64,000 nucleotides of DNA from Phocaeicola_A sp963652075 (lineage in GTDB: Bacteria > Bacteroidota > Bacteroidia > Bacteroidales > Bacteroidaceae), in assembly GCA_963652075.1 (NCBI GenBank), contig CAVJRQ010000009.1, positions 1 through 64,000 on the forward strand. Reading direction: 5' to 3'. The position numbers and the translations under genes are program-made. Shown here in pieces: positions 8,255-15,734 of this stretch. Under the pieces are notes generated by a model that made no database searches, had not been told where the DNA came from, and was given only the letters and a program-made list of their open reading frames with translations. Numbering within the stretch: the first letter of the stretch is position 1; the number at the start of each line of letters is the position of its first letter.

Positions 8255-9793
8255 TTATCCTGCCCAGTTCTCACGGTCTAAGCTGCGGTAACCGATGGCT
8301 TCGGCTAAGTGCTGGGGCTGGATGGTGTCAGACCCTTCGAGGTCCGCAATGGTGCGCGACACCTTCAGGATGCGGTCGTAGGCGCGGGCGGAGAGGTTGA
8401 GCCGTGTCATGGCGGTCTGCAAGAGGTTGAGCCCTTTGGCATCCGGCATTGCATACTTATGGAGCATGGACGAGGTCATTTGCGCGTTGCAGTGAATGCC
8501 CGGATGGTCTTTGTAACGCTCCGCTTGCAGGTTGCGGGCACGGATGACGCGCTCACGGATTTGCGCGCTTGTCTCGCCCTGTTGCGTGGCGGTGAGCTTC
8601 TCGAAGGGTACGGGCGTTATCTCCACTTGGATGTCGATGCGGTCGAGCAACGGACCCGATATTTTGTTCAGATAACGCTGCACCTGTCCGGGATTGCAGG
8701 TACATGGACGGGTAGGGTGGTTGTAGTATCCGCAAGGACAAGGGTTCATCGATGCCACGAGCATGAAACTGGCTGGGTAGTGTACGGTGTACTTCACCCG
8801 CGACACGGTGATGACGCGGTCTTCCATGGGTTGGCGCAGCATCTCCAGCACGCCGCGGTTGAACTCGGGTAACTCGTCCGCAAAGAGCACGCCGTTGTGT
8901 GCCAGACTAATCTCTCCCGGTTGCGGATTGGCACCGCCTCCTACCAATGCGATGGCGGAGGTGGAGTGGTGGGGCGTACGGAAGGGTCGATGCGCTATCA
9001 AGGTACTGTCCGCTCCCAATTTGCCGGCTACGGAGTGTATCTTTGTCGTTTCCAGACTTTCGGCTAACGTAAGGGGAGGCAGAATGGAGGGCAGCCGTTT
9101 CGCCATCATCGACTTGCCGCTTCCCGGAGGGCCAATCATCACCACATTGTGGCCGCCGGCGGCAGCCACCTCCAGGGCACGCTTCACGTTCTCTTGTCCC
9201 TTCACGTCGGCAAAGTCGAACTCAAACGTCTCTTGCTTGGAACGGAACTCCTCGCGGGTGTTCACGATGGTGGGTTCCAGCGTGCGTTCATTGTTCATGA
9301 ACTCTACCACTTCACGGATATTCTCCACGCCATAGACGCTCAGGTTGTTCACGATGGCTGCCTCTTTGGCGTTCTGCTTGGGGAGGATAAATCCTTTGAA
9401 TCCGGCTTCCCGGGCCTTGATGGCTATCGGCAAGGCTCCCTTGATGGGTTGCAGGCTGCCGTCTAAGCTCAGTTCGCCCATCAACAGGTAGTCGCCCAAC
9501 TTCTGGTCCGACACGACACTCGTGGCCGCAAGGATGCTTACCGCCAAAGGCAGGTCGTAGGCAGATCCCTCCTTGCGAATGTCTGCGGGAGCCATGTTCA
9601 CCACAATCTGACAGGTGGGGAACTTGTAGCCGTTCACCTGCAAGGCGGAGAGGATGCGTTCGTGACTCTCCTTCACCGTTGCGTCCGGCAGTCCCACCAA
9701 GAAAAACTTGATGCCCCGCGAACTGTTTGTCTCTATGGTCACAATCGTTGCGTCGATGCCTTGCACGGCCGCTGCGAATAGCTTTACCAACAT
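8255..9793 (-). CDS. YifB-family Mg-chelatase-like AAA+ ATPase (ComM-like)
   Basis: A 512-residue protein of the YifB/ComM family. Residues about 1-170 form the ChlI/Lon-protease-like N-terminal domain (TIETNSSRGIKFFLVGLPD). The Mg-chelatase AAA+ core follows with Walker A GPPGSGKSMMAKRLP and Walker B LFADELPEF. A Cys cluster (NPCPCGYYNHPTRPCTCNPG) and a C-terminal helical domain with LNLSARAYDRILKVSRTIADL complete the typical form. ComM is reported to be a hexameric helicase aiding branch migration in natural transformation. YifB-like proteins also occur in many bacteria not known to be competent, and the role here is not settled. It stands 5 bp upstream of the thioredoxin-fold gene's stop, on the same strand. 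Confidence 0.95.
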   Translation of the reverse strand: MLVKLFAAAVQGIDATIVTIETNSSRGIKFFLVGLPDATVKESHERILSALQVNGYKFPTCQIVVNMAPADIRKEGSAYDLPLAVSILAATSVVSDQKLGDYLLMGELSLDGSLQPIKGALPIAIKAREAGFKGFILPKQNAKEAAIVNNLSVYGVENIREVVEFMNNERTLEPTIVNTREEFRSKQETFEFDFADVKGQENVKRALEVAAAGGHNVVMIGPPGSGKSMMAKRLPSILPPLTLAESLETTKIHSVAGKLGADSTLIAHRPFRTPHHSTSAIALVGGGANPQPGEISLAHNGVLFADELPEFNRGVLEMLRQPMEDRVITVSRVKYTVHYPASFMLVASMNPCPCGYYNHPTRPCTCNPGQVQRYLNKISGPLLDRIDIQVEITPVPFEKLTATQQGETSAQIRERVIRARNLQAERYKDHPGIHCNAQMTSSMLHKYAMPDAKGLNLLQTAMTRLNLSARAYDRILKVSRTIADLEGSDTIQPQHLAEAIGYRSLDRENWAG

Positions 9794-9798
9794 GGTGA

Positions 9799-10854
9799 TC
9801 AGTGTTTAAGTTTCTTCTTCCGGTTCTTCTCTGCCAGAATGAGCTCTTTCACCTTCTGGCGCACGGCTTCCATGTCCGTGGTGCGCAGGGCGATGCGTCG
9901 CTGGGCGGAGAGGACGACGATGGTGGGCACATCCTCGATGTTGAACAGTTTCACGCTATTGCCGTTCCATCCGTTGCCGTCGAAGACCTGCATGGCGTAG
10001 AGGGTATCGCTCTCGGCGGCCGCTTTCCATGCGGACTTGTCCGTGTCGAGGGAGTATTCGATGAGGATGGCATCCTCCTTCTTCAACTTCTTCTGCATGG
10101 CGGTCAGTGAATCGCGCAACGCCATGCTCTGCTTGTCCCACGTCGCCCAGAAGAGGATGGTCATCACCTTCTCGCGGTAGTTGTAGGAGTTGATGTCCTC
10201 TTTGCCCGGCCGTTTCATGCGGAAGTTGGAGACGTAGCGACCCGTGTCGGCTGCGAACGCCTTCTCCATCTGTTTCTCCATCCGGGCTACCAGCGGATGG
10301 TCGTGCAGGATGCCTCCCATCCCTTTTATCAGTTCGCGTATGCGCTGGTGGTCGGGTTGAGGCTGGCTGATGAAGTAGCGGTTCAACAGGTAGACGCTCA
10401 CTTGCGAGAAGGGGTGGTGGGTGATGAAGCTGTCCGCCACGGCGCACTCGGGGAGGGTGTCGTTCCGTTGTGCCAACAGTTGCTTGAACTGGTTAAGCTC
10501 TTCGTTGGCCTCTCCTCCCGTCACCTTTATGAGGTCGGGTTGCCGTGCGTCGCCTTTCACGTTCACCTCCCACTGTTTCTCCACGAAGAGGGGCAACGTC
10601 CGGTCTTGGTCGAACAGCAAGGTCAGCTGCGTCAGGGTGTCTATCTCCGCTTGGTAGCTAAACCTCCCGTCCGTCACTTGGATGGTGTCGATACGGTCGT
10701 TGGGGGCATATTTGCCAAACAGGTAGACCTCCTTGCCTTCGAGGTTACTCAGCTCGCCGTGCAAGGTAAACCGGTTCTGGGATTGGTGGCAGGCACTCAA
10801 GGCGGCTGTCAGGGCGCAGACCATTGCCACGGCAGGTATCGATAGATGCTTCAT
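9799..10854 (-). CDS. DUF4369/thioredoxin-fold lipoprotein lacking the CXXC active site
   Basis: With the start at 10854 the protein is 351 residues, opening with a lipoprotein signal (MKHLSIPAVAMVCALTAALSAC, lipid-modified Cys22). A longer reading from 10896 is unlikely because a -7 promoter element lies at 10884-10891 inside it. A DUF4369-like domain (LHGELSNLEGKEVYLFG) is followed by a TlpA/AhpC-type thioredoxin fold. At the usual FWASWCGPC site it reads FWATWDKQS (about residues 235-243), so both redox cysteines are missing. It therefore probably binds something or is structural rather than catalysing thiol exchange. It should face the periplasm. It is followed closely by the YifB-type gene. 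Confidence 0.82.
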   Translation of the reverse strand: MKHLSIPAVAMVCALTAALSACHQSQNRFTLHGELSNLEGKEVYLFGKYAPNDRIDTIQVTDGRFSYQAEIDTLTQLTLLFDQDRTLPLFVEKQWEVNVKGDARQPDLIKVTGGEANEELNQFKQLLAQRNDTLPECAVADSFITHHPFSQVSVYLLNRYFISQPQPDHQRIRELIKGMGGILHDHPLVARMEKQMEKAFAADTGRYVSNFRMKRPGKEDINSYNYREKVMTILFWATWDKQSMALRDSLTAMQKKLKKEDAILIEYSLDTDKSAWKAAAESDTLYAMQVFDGNGWNGNSVKLFNIEDVPTIVVLSAQRRIALRTTDMEAVRQKVKELILAEKNRKKKLKH

Positions 10855-10883
10855 TCTTTCTCTTTTTAGTGTATAAAGTTTTG

Positions 10884-10891
10884 CAAACTTA
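10884..10891 (-). promoter_or_regulatory. -7 promoter element for the DUF4369 lipoprotein
   Basis: TAAGTTTG on the minus strand, 30 bp before the ATG at 10854. It decides the start codon, since the alternative ATG at 10896 lies upstream of it. Confidence 0.55.
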
Positions 10892-10972
10892 CTCATAATT
10901 GTCCGTATCCTTGCGCTTCCGTCAAGGGTTTTTGACGGGACGTGCCCAAAATGACCTTGGCGGGGAAAGGAG

Positions 10973-11006
10973 AGGGGCAGTGAAACCTTTCCGTTTCACT
11001 GCCCCT
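10973..11006 (-). terminator. Strong hairpin after the OmpA-like operon
   Basis: A perfect 14-bp stem (AGGGGCAGTGAAAC / GTTTCACTGCCCCT) closes a 6-nt loop, downstream of the minus-strand OmpA-like gene. There is no clear T-run, so it may act as an mRNA 3' stabiliser as well as a terminator. A second small hairpin (CTGTCC/GGACAG) lies at about 11022-11037. Confidence 0.6.
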
Positions 11007-11061
11007 CCAGGGGAGTTCCTCTGTCCTTGCGGACAGGGAACGCGGTATGAGCTAAAATTGA

Positions 11062-12276
11062 TTATTCAGCTTCTACGATAACCACGCGGTTCAAGCTGTT
11101 AGATCCGAACATGTTGTCCGTACCGCCGCAGCCGATAACCTCAAACTGGCTTTCGCTCACGCCTTCGGCAACCAATGCGTCAGCAATGGCTTTGGCACGT
11201 TTCTCCGAGAGTCTCTGGTTGAGTTTTGCACTGCCGGTAGCCTTGTCGCAGTAACCTGCCACTTTGTACTTCTTGTTCGTGTTAGCCTTCATCACGTCGG
11301 CAACCATCTTGACGTTGACCTTATCCTTGCTTGTGATGTTGGCCTTGCCAATCGTGAAGAAGAATGCGGTCTTGCCGGCTACGACAACCTCTTTCACCTC
11401 TGTGCGGTACTCTACCTTAGCAGGCTGGTTGCGCAGCTTGTTGTTCTCGGCTTCCGTGTCGGCCAAAGCCTGACGATAGCGGTTAATCTCTTCGTTGAGG
11501 GCATCAATCTCATCCTGTGTGTGAGCCTTAGTGAAGTTCTTGCCCTTACCGAAGTAGTAAGAAGCGCCTACCAAAGCCGCAACGGCACCGTCGGTCTCAG
11601 CACCCTTCTTTCCGAAGATAGAGGGAGAAATGTCACCGCGAACCTCAACGTTGACATCCCAGTGGTCGCTTACGTTGAACGAACCAATCAAACCAACGGC
11701 ACCCGTAATCAGGGCTTTCATGTCGCCCTTCTGCTCAGAGTTCTTCGCAACGGGTTTACCCGGTGCGCCTGCAACCGCCTCGGCATCCAATACGGCCTGC
11801 GGAGCCTCTACCAGATAAGTCTTGGCGAAGGTCAAGCCCGGGCCGAGGAAGAGGCTGGCTGTGAACAGACGGTTAGGATTGTATCCGCACAGCGCGTTGC
11901 TGATGTTGAACAATCCGTCGATACGAGCCTGTACGAAGTTGTTCTTGTATTTGTTGAATGTCTCCGTTGTCGTACCGGCATTATTGATAACGTATTTCTG
12001 GTTCAGTTTTGACCAAACGCCTACGCCTTGCAGACGGACGCCCCACACGGGGTCAATCCATTTGCCCAGTGACAAAGACAACTGCGGAGTGATGGATTTT
12101 CCGAATCCGTAATCCTTGTTATCAGGGTTGAGGCAAGTCTGTCCGCCCACGCCTACGCTGATAAACAGGTTGTCTTGCAAACGCTCGCTGTAGTTGTGAC
12201 CCTTGTTGCTTTGAGCCAAAGCAACAGAGCAACATCCTGACAGCAGCAATGACATGACTACTAATTTGTTTTTCAT
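11062..12276 (-). CDS. OmpA-family outer membrane protein
   Basis: A 404-residue protein with signal peptide (cleavage near ALAQS, residue 22). An N-terminal domain of about 220 residues with alternating aromatic strands resembles an outer-membrane beta-barrel (LFISVGVGGQTCL, PQLSLSLGKWIDPVWGVRLQG). A short helical linker (DEIDALNEEINRYRQAL) leads to a C-terminal OmpA peptidoglycan-binding domain with YKVAGYCDKATGSAKLNQRLSEKRA, including the Asp and Arg that bind diaminopimelate in the family. It should tie the outer membrane to the cell wall. It is the last gene of a four-gene minus-strand operon with YjbH-like and DUF3869-like proteins, 16 bp behind the preceding gene. A strong hairpin follows it. 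Confidence 0.9.
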   Translation of the reverse strand: MKNKLVVMSLLLSGCCSVALAQSNKGHNYSERLQDNLFISVGVGGQTCLNPDNKDYGFGKSITPQLSLSLGKWIDPVWGVRLQGVGVWSKLNQKYVINNAGTTTETFNKYKNNFVQARIDGLFNISNALCGYNPNRLFTASLFLGPGLTFAKTYLVEAPQAVLDAEAVAGAPGKPVAKNSEQKGDMKALITGAVGLIGSFNVSDHWDVNVEVRGDISPSIFGKKGAETDGAVAALVGASYYFGKGKNFTKAHTQDEIDALNEEINRYRQALADTEAENNKLRNQPAKVEYRTEVKEVVVAGKTAFFFTIGKANITSKDKVNVKMVADVMKANTNKKYKVAGYCDKATGSAKLNQRLSEKRAKAIADALVAEGVSESQFEVIGCGGTDNMFGSNSLNRVVIVEAE

Positions 12277-12292
12277 ATGCGAATGAATGTTT

Positions 12293-13024
12293 TTACTTTA
12301 AATATATTTTGTATGTCAGACCTCCCGAGAAGTAGCGCAGCCCCTGCATCTCCACCAACACGTTGAGCCGGTCGAATAGCAGACATTGCGCACCCAGTGC
12401 GAAGTCCTTCGTGTCGTGTTCCCCGATTATCTCTAACGAGGGGAAGAACGATGGTGAGAAAGTGATTCCTCCAGCCACCCCGTTGAGTGGATAGTCCTTC
12501 CTACGGTTGTACAGGTAAGAGAGATGTACTCCCAGCGTGCCCGCCGTGCCGCAAGCGAAATGCTTGGTGGTCGCCAGGTAGAAGCGTGAGAAGTATCCGT
12601 TGCCCTTGTCGCTCGCCACCTCTTCGGAGCTGAACGCATAGGGGTCTTGTATGCCGAATACGACGGCCGGCAGCTTGTTCGTTTCGGTCAGCAGACGGAA
12701 ACGGAAAGCGAAGTTGCGGTCCTGGTTGCAGTAGCGCAACCTGCCCGTCGTGGGCTGTAACATCTTGAATACCGTAGCGACATAGGAGAACTCGAACCAA
12801 GGGAGCAGGGTGGCGTTCACGTAATAATTGGCCGTATGGTAATACCATGTGGGAGGGGTTAGCTCCTTGTTCATGAAGTTACCGCCAATCATGATGGTGC
12901 CGTCTCTCTGCATCTCGGCTGAAGGTACATGCAGCAGTCCGGTAACGCCGTAAGTCAATTGTGCCCACGAGGTTGTTGCCCCCATGAACAGAAACAAACC
13001 GAGTATTAAAAGTATTCTTTTCAT
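12293..13024 (-). CDS. YjbH-like outer membrane protein (short)
   Basis: A 243-residue protein with signal peptide (MKRILLILGLFLFMGATTSWAQ). The mature start LTYGVTGLLHVPSAEMQRDGT and the strands after it (FMNKELTPP, ATLLPWFEFSYVATVF) resemble the beta-barrel part of YjbH, an outer-membrane protein linked to exopolysaccharide secretion in enterobacteria. It is much shorter than enterobacterial YjbH. The C-terminus (GGLTYKIYLK) ends with the aromatic pattern of a last barrel strand. It sits between the DUF3869-like lipoprotein and the OmpA-like gene. An assembly or export role for a surface polymer is inferred from the family alone. Confidence 0.6.
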   Translation of the reverse strand: MKRILLILGLFLFMGATTSWAQLTYGVTGLLHVPSAEMQRDGTIMIGGNFMNKELTPPTWYYHTANYYVNATLLPWFEFSYVATVFKMLQPTTGRLRYCNQDRNFAFRFRLLTETNKLPAVVFGIQDPYAFSSEEVASDKGNGYFSRFYLATTKHFACGTAGTLGVHLSYLYNRRKDYPLNGVAGGITFSPSFFPSLEIIGEHDTKDFALGAQCLLFDRLNVLVEMQGLRYFSGGLTYKIYLK

Positions 13025-13081
13025 ATGCTGCTTGTTCTCAATTTGACCTATCGGCTACCGTCCTTCGCTATCATGTATTAA

Positions 13082-14110
13082 TTAATTACCGCTTGTTGTA
13101 CCACCACCGGCTGCACCACCGTTAGTGTGGTGATCATCGTGGTGATCATCGTGAGAGTCATCAACGAGGATTGGGGTCACTGTCGTATCACCTTCCACAT
13201 AACGTACGGTACCTTCATAGGTTTCGAGGTTTTCACCAGCAGCGAAGGCAAGTTTCTTCTCAACGATGGTGTAGTTGATTTTGAGACCTTTGAGGAGTTT
13301 GCCATCTGAAACCGTTGTGCTGGCCTTCTGCCATACTGTTACCATTCCCTTCTCTGCGTAAGCCTTGCCGAGGAAGTTGGCAGCTTGGCTAATCCACATC
13401 TCTTCCGGAGTGAGGGTAGCCTTTGTAGCAACAGGGGAAGTAACAATTTCAAAGCCGGTGCTTACAGGATAGGTGAAATCTACAATGTAGCCATTTTCCA
13501 CTTTACCGCTCTGCGTTGTTTTAGCCGTCAAAGTTACCGCTACGCCCAGACTGCCATCCTCTTTCACTTCTGTTTCAGTAGCAATGCTTTCATAGTTGTT
13601 ATTTCCCAACGATTCTTCCACAGCAGCTTTAATGCTGCTTTCTACCTTAGCAGCGGTTGCCTCATCGATTTTAACAGTCTCTTTCGTAGTCGGAGTCGTG
13701 TTGTCCTCGATGATTTTCTCCAGGCTGGTCATCACAATCTCTACATTCTGAGAACCAATCTGGCCTTCGCCTACCTCCGTCATGTAAACGTCACGGGTAA
13801 CGGTTACATAACCGGTGCACGTAGCTACGATTGTGTATTTTCTGTCGCTCGTCAGCGAGGTCAACTCTTTCGAGAAGGAACCGGTTGTGGTGACAGATTC
13901 ACCGTTCACTGTCACGGTCGCTTCGATTTGTCTGCCGTAGGTATCCGTAACCGAACCGTTCAAGTAATACTTGGCGGGAGTAGGTTCAGGAGTAACAGGT
14001 ACTACATAATCAATCTTGCTGTCGTCACCTTCGTAGCAGCTGACCATCGTCAGGCCACCCAATAACATCAGTCCGGCTAATCCGGAAACTTTAAAAAATG
14101 ACTTTTTCAT
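13082..14110 (-). CDS. DUF3869-like lipoprotein with His/Asp-rich C-terminal tail
   Basis: A 342-residue lipoprotein (signal MKKSFFKVSGLAGLMLLGGLTMVSC, Cys26). Residues about 47-130 look like a carboxypeptidase-regulatory/Ig-like fold (YYLNGSVTDTYGRQIEATVTV). A middle region rich in Thr and Glu follows. The protein matches what I recall of the DUF3869 family, found beside YjbH-like and OmpA-like genes in Bacteroides. The tail HDDHHDDHHTNGGAAGGGTTSGN is remarkable: six His and four Asp in ten residues look like a metal-binding or flexible surface segment. The DNA there contains two direct copies of GTGGTGATCATC. Function unknown; location is probably periplasm-facing or surface-exposed outer membrane. 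Confidence 0.65.
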   Translation of the reverse strand: MKKSFFKVSGLAGLMLLGGLTMVSCYEGDDSKIDYVVPVTPEPTPAKYYLNGSVTDTYGRQIEATVTVNGESVTTTGSFSKELTSLTSDRKYTIVATCTGYVTVTRDVYMTEVGEGQIGSQNVEIVMTSLEKIIEDNTTPTTKETVKIDEATAAKVESSIKAAVEESLGNNNYESIATETEVKEDGSLGVAVTLTAKTTQSGKVENGYIVDFTYPVSTGFEIVTSPVATKATLTPEEMWISQAANFLGKAYAEKGMVTVWQKASTTVSDGKLLKGLKINYTIVEKKLAFAAGENLETYEGTVRYVEGDTTVTPILVDDSHDDHHDDHHTNGGAAGGGTTSGN

Positions 14111-14126
14111 ACTAAATGAAGTTTAA

Positions 14127-15377
14127 TTAATTAATATATGATTGAATGAAATCCGGGTTGTTGTTCACTTTATTCCACAGATTGTCGTCCGGGGCAGTCA
14201 TGAAGCTGAAACCGTATCGCTTGTCGCCTCCGGCACTGTAGCGCAAGCTCATGTCTCCCGCCTGTGGACGCGGGATGTAGCCGTGCCGCTTCGACTTGCG
14301 GGGCGGGAAGTTCAGCGCGAACATGAATCCCGCATCGAAGCCTTTGTGCGCATACACCGGCATCTTCTGTATCTTCGTGGCATACAGTCCGATGGAGACG
14401 ATGCGGAAATGGCGTATTGCCTGAAAGCGCACGCCGTATTCGCCTTGCAGGAAACGGTGTCCACGGAGCGCGAACTGCGCATTGTGCCGCTTCCAGTAAT
14501 AGTTCACCCCCAACAGGCCGGTTACCATTTCGCCTCCGGCATGTTTGTAAACCCATCTGTCGAACCGTCCGTATTTCGTCCACGCCAACTGGGCATCTAA
14601 CCAGAACTGTCCCCAAGCGTTGCGGGGCAGGTAGTGCTCGGCATACACCGACGCACCGTGGCGGAAGTCGCTGAAGAAACCTGCCGTTGCGGTCACGTTC
14701 GTCCGATAGGGGAGGCGGAACGACTGCGACAGGGTGACGATGCCCGGACGGACTTTCTCGTAGAAATAGCCGTATTCGTTGATGATGGGTATCACCAACT
14801 GTCCTGTAAACTTCATGCCTTTCCACAGGGATACTTCCAGCGTGGGGTTGAGATTGAGCAACACTTCGTACATCACCGAATAGCGGATGTTGCGGAAGAA
14901 GAACTCCGGATAGAATACCAAGTCTACCTTTCCGTATGAGCGGTTCTCTTTCTTTATCCGGTTCAGCTCGTCCAAGCCGATTCCCAAATCCTTGCTGGCC
15001 GTCCATGCGCCGCTGCCCTGTCGGCTTACGCTCAACTGGGGCACATTGTTGTCCAGGACGATGAGGTTTGTTTTCTTTTGTGTAGCGGTGGCGTTCGCGT
15101 CAATCAGCCGGATGGCCTCTTTCACGCCGTCGGGCACCACATTGAAGGGGGTTGGCTGGATGACGATGGTGCGCACGGAGTCGTTCTCCGTCACGCCGAC
15201 ATTCTCGAACCCACTTTGTATCAGTTGCTTTTTGATGCTGTTCGCATCCTGTGCTGAGAGTGAATGGGGAACTATGCCGCCAGTGAGGAGCACAAACGTG
15301 AACAGTCTCCCTATCGCCTTGCTGAGCGTACGGGGACTCCTCTTTTGGTTTCCTGTATCAAGTTTACTCTTTTTCAT
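14127..15377 (-). CDS. YjbH-like exopolysaccharide-type outer membrane protein
   Basis: A 416-residue protein counted from ATG at 15377; a TTG two codons upstream is less likely. The signal peptide is long with a basic N-terminus and ends near SLSAQD. An N-terminal periplasmic domain of about 120 residues (IKKQLIQSGFENVGVTENDS) matches the start of YjbH. Beta-strands follow (NIRYSVMYEVLLNLNPTLEVSLWKG), then AGGDKRYGFSFMTAPDDN. YjbH proteins are outer-membrane barrels implicated in extracellular polysaccharide. It is the first gene of the operon with the DUF3869-like, short YjbH-like and OmpA-like genes, read from a clear promoter at about 15516. Confidence 0.65.
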   Translation of the reverse strand: MKKSKLDTGNQKRSPRTLSKAIGRLFTFVLLTGGIVPHSLSAQDANSIKKQLIQSGFENVGVTENDSVRTIVIQPTPFNVVPDGVKEAIRLIDANATATQKKTNLIVLDNNVPQLSVSRQGSGAWTASKDLGIGLDELNRIKKENRSYGKVDLVFYPEFFFRNIRYSVMYEVLLNLNPTLEVSLWKGMKFTGQLVIPIINEYGYFYEKVRPGIVTLSQSFRLPYRTNVTATAGFFSDFRHGASVYAEHYLPRNAWGQFWLDAQLAWTKYGRFDRWVYKHAGGEMVTGLLGVNYYWKRHNAQFALRGHRFLQGEYGVRFQAIRHFRIVSIGLYATKIQKMPVYAHKGFDAGFMFALNFPPRKSKRHGYIPRPQAGDMSLRYSAGGDKRYGFSFMTAPDDNLWNKVNNNPDFIQSYIN

Positions 15378-15507
15378 AACCAATCACGTTCGTTTCCTTT
15401 TGACTAATTTTTCCTCTTTATAACCTGTCTCTTACTCCGTAAACCAAGAGCGTAGCACTCTCTATCTCCTTTCAGAAACCCTTTATAACGCGTTATTTAC
15501 ATTGCTT

Positions 15508-15526
15508 TTGAAAGGCAAAGGTACGA
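15508..15526 (-). promoter_or_regulatory. Promoter of the YjbH/OmpA operon
   Basis: The minus strand reads TCGTACCTTTGCCTTTCAA, holding -7 TACCTTTG at 15516-15523. No exact TTTG lies 19-21 bp upstream. The identical 19-bp block precedes the methyltransferase gene at 55947. The leader would be about 130 bp. The rest of the 15378-15734 gap holds this leader, a small hairpin at 15599-15617 and the terminator at 15671. Confidence 0.65.
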
Positions 15527-15670
15527 TTTTTTCTTTATAACAAGCTTTTTCTCCGTTTTATTTTACCTGTTTCGTCTTTTTTTCTCTCCATAGGGTCTCT
15601 TTCGGTCGGTCCGAAAGTCGGGTGGCGGTTATTCTGTTGACCGACCCTCATGCCGTACGGCTATATAAGA

Positions 15671-15704
15671 AGAGAGCCATCCCCATTATCAAGGACGGCT
15701 CTCT
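15671..15704 (-). terminator. Terminator of the OmpA/TPR lipoprotein gene
   Basis: An 8-bp stem AGAGAGCC/GGCTCTCT with an 18-nt loop lies 31 bp past the stop codon. On the minus strand it is followed by TCTTATATAG, a weak U-rich tail. Confidence 0.7.
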
Positions 15705-15734
15705 ATTCGATTTGTTCCGGATTCCGCTCGGAGA

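Noticed and set aside
13121..13151. Direct repeat GTGGTGATCATC as a separate mobile or regulatory repeat
   Set aside because: It encodes the HDDHHDDHH tail in frame, so it is explained as a coding repeat.
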